Assembly: GCA_964629965.1 (NCBI GenBank)
Contig: CAZVRZ010000001.1
Location: 1-64,000, forward strand
From: CAZVRZ01 sp964629965
GTDB taxonomy: Bacteria; Chloroflexota; Anaerolineae; Anaerolineales; UBA4823
Direction: 5' to 3'
DNA: 64,000 nt
Shown: in pieces, positions 28,970 through 39,300 of the stretch
How positions within the stretch are numbered: the first letter of the stretch is position 1
Layout of the letters: each line of letters opens with the position of its first letter
Notes under the pieces: generated by a model
What the model was told of the DNA's origin: nothing
What the model saw: the letters and a program-made list of their open reading frames with translations, nothing else
The model's database searches: none
Position numbers and translations under genes: made by a program

Positions 28970-30013
28970 ATGGATTTTCCTCAGTCCTTTTCTTTTACCC
29001 TGACCAATCGCTGTAATTTGCGCTGCCGGATGTGTGGGCAGTGGAGCGAAGAAGGCTACATGCACGGGCGTGCTGCTCAGATCAAAAATAGTGAGATGGA
29101 TGTGGCGGACTGGAAACGATTGGTTGATGAGGCGGCCTCTCACGGCGCCAGGGTTATCTTGCTGCGTGGCGGCGAGACTTTTCTTTTCCCCGGTATCATG
29201 GAATTGATCGAGTATATTCGCAGCAAGGATATTTTTACCTCGATTGATACCAATGGAATCTTGCTCGAGGATGTCGCCGAAGACCTTCTTCGTATTGGCA
29301 ATATTCACATTACCGTTTCGGTCGATGGGCCCGAGGCTATCCATGATGAAGTGCGCGGCGTAACTGGTTGCTTCCAACGTATGCGCGCAAGCCTTGAGAA
29401 GCTGCATAACCTGGATCGCAGCACCGGGCGAAAGATCAGTCAATCCATCTGTTTCACCATCAGTCGTTATTCCTATCGAGGCCTGGGGGAGATGCCTGCA
29501 GTGGCGCGCAGCCTGGGAATGGATTCAATATCGATTGTCCCATATTATTACTTCCCCACTGTGGTAGGCCAGCGTTATGCAGATGAATTAAAAATACATT
29601 TTAACTGCCCAGCTTACTCTTGGCAGGGCTTTCACCACGAAGATTCGGGTGTAGATGGCGATGAGTTTGCTCGTCAATTGCAACAATACCTGGCTACACT
29701 GGGGAATCTTACTAATTACCCTTACATGGCATTGAGTGAAGCCGAGTACCGTTTGTGGTTTGGCGATCCTCTATCGCCGGTGGGTCCCCAACATTGTTCG
29801 AATGTCGAGCGCTTGATTGATATTCAACCCGATGGGCGTGCCAACTTCTGCGTTGATTTTCCTGACTACTCTTTTGGTAACGTTCGTACAGCCAGCATCG
29901 AGGAAATGTGGAACAGCGAAGCAGCCCGGCGATTCCGGGAATACCGCCGCCGCCAGCCATTGGCAGTATGTTATCGTTGTGGTGCGAAATATATGTCCGC
30001 ATTGCCTGCATAA
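28970..30013 (+). CDS. radical SAM protein with SPASM-like C-terminus
   Basis: A 347-aa radical SAM enzyme. The CxxxCxxC cluster motif is at Cys15, Cys19 and Cys22 (NRCNLRCRMCGQW), with the GGE-type motif (LRGGETFLFP) near residue 67. The C-terminus has further cysteines (QHCSN, NFCVDF, AVCYRCGAKY) and the phrase GNVRTASIEEMWNS typical of SPASM/twitch auxiliary-cluster domains. Such enzymes modify peptides, proteins or small molecules. A ribosome site (AAAGGTGG) precedes the ATG. It follows the hydrolase gene; no obvious precursor peptide is nearby, so the substrate is open. Confidence 0.9.
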   Translation: MDFPQSFSFTLTNRCNLRCRMCGQWSEEGYMHGRAAQIKNSEMDVADWKRLVDEAASHGARVILLRGGETFLFPGIMELIEYIRSKDIFTSIDTNGILLEDVAEDLLRIGNIHITVSVDGPEAIHDEVRGVTGCFQRMRASLEKLHNLDRSTGRKISQSICFTISRYSYRGLGEMPAVARSLGMDSISIVPYYYFPTVVGQRYADELKIHFNCPAYSWQGFHHEDSGVDGDEFARQLQQYLATLGNLTNYPYMALSEAEYRLWFGDPLSPVGPQHCSNVERLIDIQPDGRANFCVDFPDYSFGNVRTASIEEMWNSEAARRFREYRRRQPLAVCYRCGAKYMSALPA

Positions 30014-30058
30014 AAGTTGATGCTTAACCAGGCAAGACTAAGGTTAAACGAACTGGTT

Positions 30059-32011
30059 TCATTCGCTTGTAGAAGATGCTGAGGTATCCTTAAAACGTAC
30101 CTGGCAAGTAACGCCTTGCCTGGCTATGAACTGCACGCTGCCATGTAGCTGTTCTTCACCCAGCGCATAGATAGTTTCTATCCCCATCTTACCGTCTCTT
30201 CGGAAATCAAAACCGGGTTCGATACCTGTGCCATTGTCAGCCACTTCTAATTCTATTCTATGATCATCAAATCTTTTCAGGCTGATCCGGATTTCACCTG
30301 GATGCCTATCTCGAAAACCATGCTTAAAGGCATTCGATACCAGTTCGTTCACAATCAATCCGCAAGGGATGCCAATATCAATCGAAACCGGAATGCTTGC
30401 GGCATCCACGATGATTTGGATCTGGCCCGTTGATCCATCGTAACTGTTTTTCAGCATGTTTGCAAGGTCATTCACGTAATCGCGTAAATCAATGCTGGCC
30501 AGGTTGTGCGATTGGTACAACTTCTGATGTACCATTGCCATCGACCGAATTCGATAGCTCATTTCTTCAAAAGCCTGGATAATTTGTTCGTTTTCCAGGG
30601 TAGCTGCTTGCAGGCTCATCATCGAACAAATCACCTGCATATTATTCTTCGTGCGATGGTGCAATTCGCGTAGTAATGCTTCTTTCTCTTTGAGCGCGCT
30701 CATGGCTTGTTCCTCGGTATGTTTCCGTTCCGTGGTATCTTGAAGAACACCGGTCACCATTTCTACATGACCATCTGGATCGAGCAGAATTTCACCTGTT
30801 TCAAGCCATACTGTGTGGATTGAACCATCTGGATGGATAATCCGATACTCGATCTGGATATTCTCTTTATTCTTTGAAATGGATTGGACGGCATCAGCAA
30901 AGATACTCCGATCGTCCGGATGGACTACCCCATCGATCTCACCAGACCAGAATCCCTGGAAAGGTGTGCGGTTGATACCCAGGATGCGATAGGTCTCATC
31001 GGACATTTTTATTTGACCGGTCCGGGGAGTCCAGGCCCAACTGCCGATATGGGCTACCGCCTGGGCCTTATTCAATTCAGCGGCCGATTGGCGTAATTTC
31101 AATTCTGCATGCTGGCGTTCGTTCCAAACTGCAGATACCAGCAAGATCGTGAACAGCACCATGCTGAGAAACAACTGTAAAGATGTTACCCGTTCCGCGT
31201 CTGTGAGAGCTGGGTTTGCAAAAGAACCCATATTGTGGATGATGCCATAAATTGCTGCGACAGCTATGCCCAGGTGAAGAGAAGCGAGAATGCGAGGCCC
31301 AAAACGTAAAGCAGCCCAGATTAAAAAAGGCGCCAGGATGTACGTTTCTGATAAAAGCCAGTGCCGCGGCAGGAAAAATACCAGCGCCACCGCAATACCC
31401 AGGCACAGCAGCAGCCAACCTAACTCGATCCAACGCCTGGGCGTATGCCATCGTAATGCACCTCCGATCCCCACCAGGGATAAGATGACGGGAGCGAAGG
31501 CCAGCACACCCAGGAAATTTCCACTCCACAAGATTTGCCATGCCAACCTGAAGTCGTTACCTGGATCGTTGATCCTGAGCGCTGCCGCACCAAAGATCGC
31601 GCTGATATTGGTGCTGATCGCAGCGGTAAACAGGGATAAGCTGATCAAGTGGCGAGGTTTCATCAATGAGAATTTCTCGCCAACCGCTTTTTGTATCAGC
31701 CAGGCACCTGTAAAAGCAGCCAGGTCATTGCCAAAACAAAATAAGATACTGACCGGTATCGACCGGCCGTGCAGCAGATCATAGCTCAAATTGGCCGGAG
31801 ATGCAGCGAGGATAAAGGCTGGCCATTCATGCATTGGAGAGATTAATAAGATTGCCAGGAACAGGCCGGCCGGGGGCCAAAAGGTGGCTGTGGGGCTATT
31901 GCTGATTGAAAGCTGTTGTCCAACCTCCGCACAGGCCAGATAGAGTAGACCAAAGAGAGTTGCGCGCTGCCATAGGGGACGTTGAAGCCAGTAGGAGAGG
32001 GGGAGAGGCAT
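30059..32011 (-). CDS. MASE1-PAS sensor histidine kinase (HisKA_2 type)
   Basis: About 650 aa. N-terminal MASE1-like integral membrane sensor with ~8 hydrophobic segments (GQQLSISNSPTATFWPPAGL near the start), a PAS/PAC domain (about 330-440), then a HisKA_2/HWE-like dimerisation segment with the phospho-His in LLRELHHRTKNNMQVI and an HATPase domain (VNELVSNAFKHGF N box; DNGTGIEPGFDF G box). No receiver gene adjoins it, so it is an orphan kinase. ATG 32011 is preferred over a TTG six codons upstream. It converges on the radical SAM gene. Signal unknown. Confidence 0.9.
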   Translation of the reverse strand: MPLPLSYWLQRPLWQRATLFGLLYLACAEVGQQLSISNSPTATFWPPAGLFLAILLISPMHEWPAFILAASPANLSYDLLHGRSIPVSILFCFGNDLAAFTGAWLIQKAVGEKFSLMKPRHLISLSLFTAAISTNISAIFGAAALRINDPGNDFRLAWQILWSGNFLGVLAFAPVILSLVGIGGALRWHTPRRWIELGWLLLCLGIAVALVFFLPRHWLLSETYILAPFLIWAALRFGPRILASLHLGIAVAAIYGIIHNMGSFANPALTDAERVTSLQLFLSMVLFTILLVSAVWNERQHAELKLRQSAAELNKAQAVAHIGSWAWTPRTGQIKMSDETYRILGINRTPFQGFWSGEIDGVVHPDDRSIFADAVQSISKNKENIQIEYRIIHPDGSIHTVWLETGEILLDPDGHVEMVTGVLQDTTERKHTEEQAMSALKEKEALLRELHHRTKNNMQVICSMMSLQAATLENEQIIQAFEEMSYRIRSMAMVHQKLYQSHNLASIDLRDYVNDLANMLKNSYDGSTGQIQIIVDAASIPVSIDIGIPCGLIVNELVSNAFKHGFRDRHPGEIRISLKRFDDHRIELEVADNGTGIEPGFDFRRDGKMGIETIYALGEEQLHGSVQFIARQGVTCQVRFKDTSASSTSE

Positions 32012-32087
32012 GAGAGGCTCTTCTAACAAAGGTTAGCACTTGGTGTTTGTTTGTCCGGCATGGGAAGGGTCCATGCAAGAGGTGAAT

Positions 32088-32897
32088 TTACAACTGGTAG
32101 TATACAATCCTTTGGGCCAGTCGTGCTGCTCGAAAGCTTCCTGCCAATTTATAGGCCAGGCGATAGCCCCAACTGAGGCGCGCCAGGTCTGGATCCTGAG
32201 AAAAGCACCATTCTTCTAACAGGCGGATACCCAGCGCCCAGCCTTCTACTTCACGCGCATCATCTAGACCCCATCCCAGGCTGGCGCCGGTTTTCCTCAA
32301 TGAAGGATGGCGGGTTGCCGAACGCGCGGCCAACTCACTAAATACATCGCCGACCAGCCTGCACCCAGGAAAGGTTTCTTGCAAGCGGAGGAACAATCTC
32401 TTTACATCTGTTTCTTTCAGGTACATGAGCAACCCTTCTGCTATGACTAGCGCAGGACGGCTGGAATGAACAACCTGATCGATCCACGCCAGTTCGGTTA
32501 CGGACGATGCGATCAGGTGATACCGCTCTACGGGTGGGAAAAATTGTTGTCGCAGTGTAACCACCGGTGGCATATCCAAATCGTACCATGCCACCTGGCC
32601 GTTATCCACCCGCCAGAAGCGGCTATCCAACCCGCAGCCCAGGTGCAGCACTATACCGGCTGGATTTTTAGATAGAAATGTTTTCGTCACAGCATCGATC
32701 TTCTTCGCTCGTTGGCAAATCAGGATTGTGGTCTTATATGGAATACGTAGTTTGGAAAAATCATAATCCACCTTCTGGAGAATTTCTCGGGAGGCAGGGT
32801 CATAGAAGATCGGATTATCAGGTTGTGCTTTTGTGTAAAGGGGTATGAGCAGTGTTTCTTGCTCAGGAGTCAGGCTGATTTTTGCTTTCTCATCCAT
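32088..32897 (-). CDS. SAM-dependent methyltransferase, LCM/TcmP family
   Basis: A 269-aa class I methyltransferase of the leucine carboxyl methyltransferase-like family (which also holds TcmP-type O-methyltransferases). Visible: SAM motif VLHLGCGLDSRFWR, the acidic YDLDMPPV turn, ARP-like RPALVIAEGLLMYL and a later conserved DVFSELAA segment. Acts probably on a small-molecule or carboxylate acceptor; substrate not predictable. AAAGGTGAG precedes the ATG. It lies divergently from the DUF362 gene (111 bp apart). Confidence 0.88.
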   Translation of the reverse strand: MDEKAKISLTPEQETLLIPLYTKAQPDNPIFYDPASREILQKVDYDFSKLRIPYKTTILICQRAKKIDAVTKTFLSKNPAGIVLHLGCGLDSRFWRVDNGQVAWYDLDMPPVVTLRQQFFPPVERYHLIASSVTELAWIDQVVHSSRPALVIAEGLLMYLKETDVKRLFLRLQETFPGCRLVGDVFSELAARSATRHPSLRKTGASLGWGLDDAREVEGWALGIRLLEEWCFSQDPDLARLSWGYRLAYKLAGSFRAARLAQRIVYYQL

Positions 32898-33008
32898 GGC
32901 AAACTCACCTTTTTACAATCGATTTTCAAAACTCAACCTTATTCTACCTCTTATAACCAGGTTCGAGTAGAATTAGATCAATCAATAAATCTATTCAAGG
33001 AGTTTGCC

Positions 33009-34112
33009 ATGTCTCTACCATCTTCTCGATCGCTGAATCGACGACAATTCTTGAAAATCATGGGCGCGGCTGGGGCTGCTGCACTTTTAACCGGTTGCCA
33101 GGCTGATCTGCCAGAGCCGCAGGCGGTAGCGCCGGGAACGACTGCGGCTGTCAAGACGCGAGTGGCGATTAATCGTTCTGATAACTATGATCCTGCTGTC
33201 TTGCGCTCAAAGCTTGCTGCGCTGCTAGAACAACTGGATTGTCTGCCATCCATGGTTAAACCTGGGGCGGTCATCGGCATCAAAACTAACCTGACTGGCA
33301 GCGCGATGTGGGACGATCCGCGCAAGCCACCGGCCCAGGAACTATATATTACACACCCTAACTTCGTGGAGGCGCTGGGTGAAATCCTGATCGATGCCGG
33401 CGCCAGTCGTTTGGTGATTATGGATGGGTTGACCGATGAAATTAATTTTTCTGCTTGGGGCTATGAGGATATAGCCAGGCGATTAGGCGCAGAGTTGGTG
33501 AATCTGTGTAAGCCCGATCCGTATGCAGATTTCGCCAATTTTCCGGTTGGGCCGCAAGCGGAAGTGTATGACCAATTCCAAATGAATGCCATCCTGGGCG
33601 AGATCGATGTGATGGTATCGGCGGCGAAGTTGAAATGCCATGCTACAGCAGGAGTGACCCTTTCGTTGAAGAACCTGTTTGGTCTGGTGCCCATGGAGTT
33701 ATACCAAACAGACGCTGATAAATCCCGCCGATCTGCATTTCATGGGAATGATGACTTTGATACGCGGGTGCCAAGGGTGATTCTGGATCTTAACCAGGCG
33801 CGGCCTGTTCACCTGGCAGTGATCGATGGCATTTGGACGGCAGAAGGTGGCGAAGGCCCCTGGCACGATCTAAAGCAGGTAAAGCCAGAAATAATGCTGG
33901 CGGGTGTGGATCCAGTAGCCACAGATGCAGTCGCAGCGGCAGTAATGGGCTTCGATCCATGTGCGCCGTCAGGCAATCGTCCATTTCATCATTGTGATAA
34001 TTATTTGGAATTGGCTCGCCAGCGTGGCATGGGAACCAATCGGTTAGATGAGATTGAGGTGCTGGGAGAGAGTATCGAAAAGGTTCGCTATAAATTCAAG
34101 CTTGCCAGGTGA
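33009..34112 (+). CDS. DUF362 lipoprotein with twin-arginine-type signal
   Basis: About 367 aa starting at ATG 33009 (AAGGAG eight bases upstream; longer in-frame starts read through the promoter region). N-terminus has RR followed by a hydrophobic stretch and lipobox LLTGC (Cys30): a probable Tat-exported lipoprotein. The rest is a DUF362 domain (VIGIKTNLTG, SAAKLKCHATAGVTLSLKNL, GVDPVATDAVAAAVMG). Some DUF362 proteins carry 4Fe-4S ferredoxin motifs; none is seen here. Function of the family is unknown; a redox or cofactor-linked role is often guessed. It ends 10 bp from the convergent kinase gene. Confidence 0.88.
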   Translation: MSLPSSRSLNRRQFLKIMGAAGAAALLTGCQADLPEPQAVAPGTTAAVKTRVAINRSDNYDPAVLRSKLAALLEQLDCLPSMVKPGAVIGIKTNLTGSAMWDDPRKPPAQELYITHPNFVEALGEILIDAGASRLVIMDGLTDEINFSAWGYEDIARRLGAELVNLCKPDPYADFANFPVGPQAEVYDQFQMNAILGEIDVMVSAAKLKCHATAGVTLSLKNLFGLVPMELYQTDADKSRRSAFHGNDDFDTRVPRVILDLNQARPVHLAVIDGIWTAEGGEGPWHDLKQVKPEIMLAGVDPVATDAVAAAVMGFDPCAPSGNRPFHHCDNYLELARQRGMGTNRLDEIEVLGESIEKVRYKFKLAR

Positions 34113-34122
34113 AAGAGAGCTG

Positions 34123-36246
34123 TTACTTATCTGCCGAACGTGCGCAGCGATAACCCAAGTTGCTATACCAGCTTTTAGGATCCAATCCTTCACGCCTGGT
34201 TGCGCGGATGCTGCTGTAGCCAACATTCCAGGCGCCACCGCGCGCCACGCGTAGAGTGCCGGTAGTGGGGCCGGCTGGATTTGCCTCTGGAGCTTTCTTG
34301 TAATAAAGCTCATCATACCAGTCTGCAACCCATTCTTGAACGTTACCAGCCATATCCAGCACGTTATATGGACTTGCGCCTTCAGGATAACTTCCCACCG
34401 CCGTGAGATCGCCAACACATCCTTGCACAGTTCCCCAATAATTGGCTTGCGTACAAGTTACGGTATTACCCCAAGGGTATATCCGTTCATCAGAACCGCG
34501 CGCCGCTTTTTCCCATTCGGCTTCGGTTGGCAGACGCCTACCTGCCCATTCGCAGTAAGTGTGCGCTTCCTGCCAGGAAACGTACACTACAGGCAAGTCT
34601 TGGCGGTCGGCAAGATCATAGTAATAAGGCTCGGCGCCGCGGCTTTCAGGCTTTTGACATACTCCGGCGGATACGCATAAAGCATACATTTTTGCGGTCA
34701 CTTCAGTGCGATCGATCCAGTAGGCATCCAGGTATACGATCCGGTTGGGTTTTTCATCATTTCTCGACTGGTTGTCTTGGCGAGCCGCACCCATGATGAA
34801 GCTGCCTGCTGGAACATACACTTGCGTCATGTTATCGTTGGGTGAGATGGTTGTCACAACGCTGCCTGATGTTGGGCTGGGGGTTGCCTCGAAGAGCGTC
34901 TCAAAAATCGTTTGCTCACCTTTTGTAGCTGTGGGTAGATCAGGCAGTAGAGTAGGTGAGGGGTTTTGATAAATCTCGGATCGAGGAGTTAATGTCGGCT
35001 CGAATGCAAGCAAAGCATCCCTGGTTTGGGCAGCCTGGGTGATGTCTAAACCAGGAATTTGCGTGAATTTCGTACCAACTCTGAGCAGGATCACTACGAG
35101 CAAGCAGAGCGTTCCCACAAGAAAAAGAGGGAAGAGAAAACGCGCCAGGCATCCAATTTTACGGTGACCGGTGGCAGTTGCGTGTCGCGCATCGCCCTCG
35201 GCTGGAGTTGGGGTCGTTTGAAACGCAATTTTTACCTGTGCATCTGCACCGGAGGTTGGGGAGGGCTGCGGCACAGGTTGCGCAGAAAGCCCGGGCGCGC
35301 TGGATGCCGCTTGGGCTGCTGCGCTGTTGAGAGATGTTGGACCGCCTGGCACAGAAGCGCCTCGATCGATGGGTGATGCGCTCTGTTCGGTAGGAATATT
35401 TTCTTTTAGTCGCCCAGATATCAGTTTTTCCAGTGCCACTGCAAAGGCATCTACATTCTCATATCGCTCATCTGGACTTTTGGCAAGGGCTTTGAAGAGG
35501 ATCTCTTCGACCTCTGGCGGCAGATCGGGCACAAAATCGCGCGGTCGGGGTAGTGGTTCGGTGATATGTTTGACGATGACAGCCATCGGGGTATCTGCAT
35601 GGTAAGGTTTTTGTCCGGTGACCAATTCATACAGCACCACCCCCAAGGCATATACATCGGTACGAACGTCTACGGTAGTACCCATGCCCTGTTCAGGAGC
35701 CATGTATTCAGGCGTACCGATGCCCACGCCTGATCCAGTCAAAGCGGTTGATTCCTCGGTTGACAGGATCTTAGCGATGCCAAAATCGGTCAACATAGGT
35801 TCGCCGGTCTCCGTGACCATGATATTGGATGGTTTGACATCGCGGTGCAAGATACCTTGCTTATGGGCGTATGCCAGCGCATGCGCTACCGGCAGTAATA
35901 GGCGGGCAACCTCTTGATAAGGCGTAGGTTCGCCGGCTCGGGTTTTTAGCGTACCTCCGGGCAGATATTCCATGACCAGGTAAGGCGTGTCTTGGTATTC
36001 GCCATAATCGTGGATGCGCACGATATTGGGATGGGTCAGGCGTGCCAGTGCTTTTGCCTCGCGATCGAAGCGTTTTAATACCTGTTCCAGCATGCCGGGT
36101 CCATACAGATCGGTCCGGATGACCTTAAAAGCCACATATCGTTCCAGGCGATTATCATATGCCTTGTAAACAATAGCCATACCACCCTCGCCCAATGGCT
36201 CGAGGATATGATAGCGTCCTATGTCTTGCCCGGTCAGATCTGGCAT
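34123..36246 (-). CDS. Ser/Thr protein kinase fused to a formylglycine-generating-enzyme-like domain
   Basis: A 707-aa membrane protein. Residues ~12-275 are a PknB-type kinase with GEGGMA loop, Lys41, Glu63, HRDVKPSN (Asp136), DFG (Asp154) and the PEYMAPEQ activation end, so all key residues are present. A low-complexity linker follows, then a transmembrane helix (~370-392). The extracytoplasmic part ends with a FGE-sulfatase (SUMF1-like) domain: AGSFIMG, RLPTEAEWEKAARG, GNVQEWVADWY, RGGAW and GYRCAR. The fused domain probably acts as a ligand-binding or lectin-like sensor rather than an enzyme. Promoter TTGCAC-18-TACAAT and an AAGGAA site precede it. Confidence 0.92.
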   Translation of the reverse strand: MPDLTGQDIGRYHILEPLGEGGMAIVYKAYDNRLERYVAFKVIRTDLYGPGMLEQVLKRFDREAKALARLTHPNIVRIHDYGEYQDTPYLVMEYLPGGTLKTRAGEPTPYQEVARLLLPVAHALAYAHKQGILHRDVKPSNIMVTETGEPMLTDFGIAKILSTEESTALTGSGVGIGTPEYMAPEQGMGTTVDVRTDVYALGVVLYELVTGQKPYHADTPMAVIVKHITEPLPRPRDFVPDLPPEVEEILFKALAKSPDERYENVDAFAVALEKLISGRLKENIPTEQSASPIDRGASVPGGPTSLNSAAAQAASSAPGLSAQPVPQPSPTSGADAQVKIAFQTTPTPAEGDARHATATGHRKIGCLARFLFPLFLVGTLCLLVVILLRVGTKFTQIPGLDITQAAQTRDALLAFEPTLTPRSEIYQNPSPTLLPDLPTATKGEQTIFETLFEATPSPTSGSVVTTISPNDNMTQVYVPAGSFIMGAARQDNQSRNDEKPNRIVYLDAYWIDRTEVTAKMYALCVSAGVCQKPESRGAEPYYYDLADRQDLPVVYVSWQEAHTYCEWAGRRLPTEAEWEKAARGSDERIYPWGNTVTCTQANYWGTVQGCVGDLTAVGSYPEGASPYNVLDMAGNVQEWVADWYDELYYKKAPEANPAGPTTGTLRVARGGAWNVGYSSIRATRREGLDPKSWYSNLGYRCARSADK

Positions 36247-36277
36247 AAAATTCCTTATGCTGAAAGGAGATATAAAT

Positions 36278-36307
36278 ATTGTACATCAAGCTAATGAGAA
36301 GGTGCAA
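36278..36307 (-). promoter_or_regulatory. promoter of the Ser/Thr kinase gene
   Basis: Minus strand TTGCAC (36302-36307), 18-bp spacer, TACAAT (36278-36283). The predicted 5' leader is about 25 nt and holds AAGGAA before the ATG at 36246. Confidence 0.45.
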
Positions 36308-36340
36308 GAAAAAATCGAAGCTTGAAATTGATCGTACGAT

Positions 36341-36369
36341 TAGACTCAGGGCAAAAGAAAGAGTAAAAT
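36341..36369 (+). promoter_or_regulatory. promoter of a probable leaderless sensor kinase gene
   Basis: TAGACT (36341-36346), 17-bp spacer, TAAAAT (36364-36369), then 7 nt to the ATG at 36377. No Shine-Dalgarno fits between -10 and the start codon. Confidence 0.5.
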
Positions 36370-36376
36370 CTTATAT

Positions 36377-39300
36377 ATGTATCTCACTCCTGCTTCCATA
36401 AGTTATCTCATCCAGTTTATTCTATCTTTAGCGATCACTGGTTTTCTGATCGCTCGCTCTCGGGCTGACCAACCGCGGCACACTGGATTGTTGGCGGGTT
36501 TTGTTGCAGCCATTATGCTGCTCAGTTTTTTACTATTTCTGGAAACGTCACTACCACGTGGCGATGATTTTTTTGCCATAGCACTCGAAACGCCTGCCCT
36601 GGCAGCCGGATTGGTTCTGCTTTTACAATTCGTTTACCGCTTTCCCCATCTACCACAACGCTGGAAGTGGGAAGCTAACTTGACCCTGGTGCTTTGTTTG
36701 CTTTACATGTTATCCGAACTTGGTTATGCCTTGTATCGTTATGCTTTGATGCTTGGCTCAAACCTGGTTGTAAACAGGGTTCCATTCGCTGATTATCCTT
36801 TGGCGATTGGTTTATTGTGGGTACCAATTATGTTTATCCGCCAAACGATTCGCGTTTCCCGTGAATCGGATAGAGCCATGCAAGTCGGGTGGTTATCTCA
36901 CCTGATTCATCCTCAAGGCATTGAAGCGCGTACTGCTCGCGCCCTGGGGATGGTTTACTTGCTGCCATTTGGCCTGGCTCTGATTAATGTTCTTCGCAGC
37001 TATTATTTCGTGTCGACCGTCCTATATAATGTTTCGATATCGATTGGTATTCTTGTCACTCTGGCAGCATTTGTTGGTGTGTACATGAATTACCTGCCGG
37101 GTACGACTTCGTTTATTGTCAAAATGGCTGCGGTGACTTTGATGGCCTTGCTGGCTGTTTTAGGTGCTGTTGGTTGGGTGATCGCACCGATTTATGCAGA
37201 GCAGTACAAGCTGGTGCTGCCTGAACAACAAACCTTTCGTTATACACCCAATGAGTCAGGTGGTTATACCATACACCTAACCCCATTCTCCTATGAGTCT
37301 GATTTAGGAACGAGAATGGATCTCGACGAAGCCGGGCAAGTGGGTGTCGATATAGATTTCGCTTTCCCCTTTTTTGACCAGGTTTACGGTAAAGTTTATG
37401 TATCTAGCGATGGAATGATCAGCATGGGTCAAAGCGTGCGCTATTTTTCGGTGAATTATCATTATGGCGGACAGGTCCCGATTATTTTTCCTTTGCTCAT
37501 GGATCTGGATATGCCAATCATGCCCGGAGGAGTATATATCCGGCAGGCTGGCGATAATCTATTGGTGACCTGGAAGCAGATGCCTGCCTGGCATCAACCT
37601 GCAGATATTTATACTTTCCAACTCAAGCTCTACGCAGATGGTGTTTTCGATATCACTTATGCTGATGTACCGGATCACATCCACTTTCAACCGAATGAAG
37701 AAGTTGGGCGAAATCCCTGGGTTACCGGAGCGGTATCCGTTCATCAAGATCAGCCGCAGCTTTTTGATATCGCGCGATTGCCGTTCACGAGCGATGGGCG
37801 CGGTGCAGTACAAGATTACATGCTTGAATTTCGCCGGCATCTGCATGAACTAATGGCTCCGCTGGCGTATATGATCCTGGCTAGCAGCTTGTTGGTAGTT
37901 GTGGGCTTTCCATTCTTTTTCTATACAAACCTGGTTAGACCGCTTAATTCCTTGCAGAAAGGGGTGCAGCAGTTACAAGCGCAGCAGTATGATGTCTCTG
38001 TTCCGGTGCAATATCAAGATGAGATCGGCTACCTGACCCAGGCTTTTAATCAGATGGCAGGTGAAATGCGTTCTTCGATAAAAAATCTTGAAGCACGCGT
38101 GCAAGAGCGTACCCAGGCATTGAACGAAGCCAAAGAAAATGCCGAAGCCGCCAACCGCGCCAAAAGCACTTTCCTGGCAAACATGAGCCATGAGCTGCGT
38201 ACGCCTCTCAATGCCATCTTGGGATTTAGCGAGATCATGCGGCGCGATCCGGCTTTGGACCCTGATCAGCAAGAACAGGTGTCTATTATTTATCGGAGCA
38301 GCGAACACTTGTTAGCCCTGATCAACGATATCCTGGAACTCTCCAAGATCGAGGCCGGCAGGGTGGATATACGGACAGATGCCTTTAATTTGTTCCACAT
38401 GCTTCAGGGTCTGGAGGAGATGTTTGTCTTGCATGCCCGCCAGAAGAATTTAGAATTGCATTTCGAGCGCGATCCGAACGTGCCGCGTAATGTCGTGACC
38501 GACCAGGGAAAACTTCGCCAGGTGTTGATCAATCTCCTGGGTAATGCGGTGAAGTTTACTGAGGCTGGAGGCGTAGTCCTATATATACGTGCTTCTACGG
38601 ATGCGGAAGATCCAGTTTCAGCCGTTCTGACCTTTGAAGTTGTGGATACAGGAATAGGGATCGCTTCCGAAAACCTGGAACGAGTATTTGAACACTTTGT
38701 ACAGTTAGCCGGCGAGCCACTTAGCCAGGAAGGTACCGGATTAGGCTTGCCGATCAGTCGCCAGTATGTGGAATTGATGGGTGGTCATATTTCAGTGACC
38801 AGCCAACCCAACTTGGGATCTGTTTTTAGCGTTGTGCTGCCGGTTTCTGTGGTAGCGTTGGTTGCCGAACCCCAACCCGAACGTAGAGTGATCGGCCTGG
38901 AATCGGGGCAGCCGACTTTTCGCTTGTTGGTTGCTGAAGACAAGGAAACAAACCGTATCCTATTGGCGGGTATTTTGCAGGAACTCGGTTGTGAGGTTAA
39001 GACTGCCACAAATGGGCAAGAAGCATTCGCTATCTGGCAAGACTGGCAGCCGCATTTAATATTTATGGATTTACGTATGCCGGTTATGGATGGCTTGGAA
39101 TCGACTCGGCGCATCAAAAAAGCCATGCAAAGCGACTTTCGGACATTCATCATTGCCCTTACCGCTAGCGCCTTTGATGAAGACCGTTCTTTGATCGTGG
39201 CAGCCGGTTGTGATGATTTTATTCGCAAACCTTTCCGCCAGGCCCAAATCTATGAAATACTGCAAAGATATCTTGGCATTCGCTATGTCTATGGCGATCC

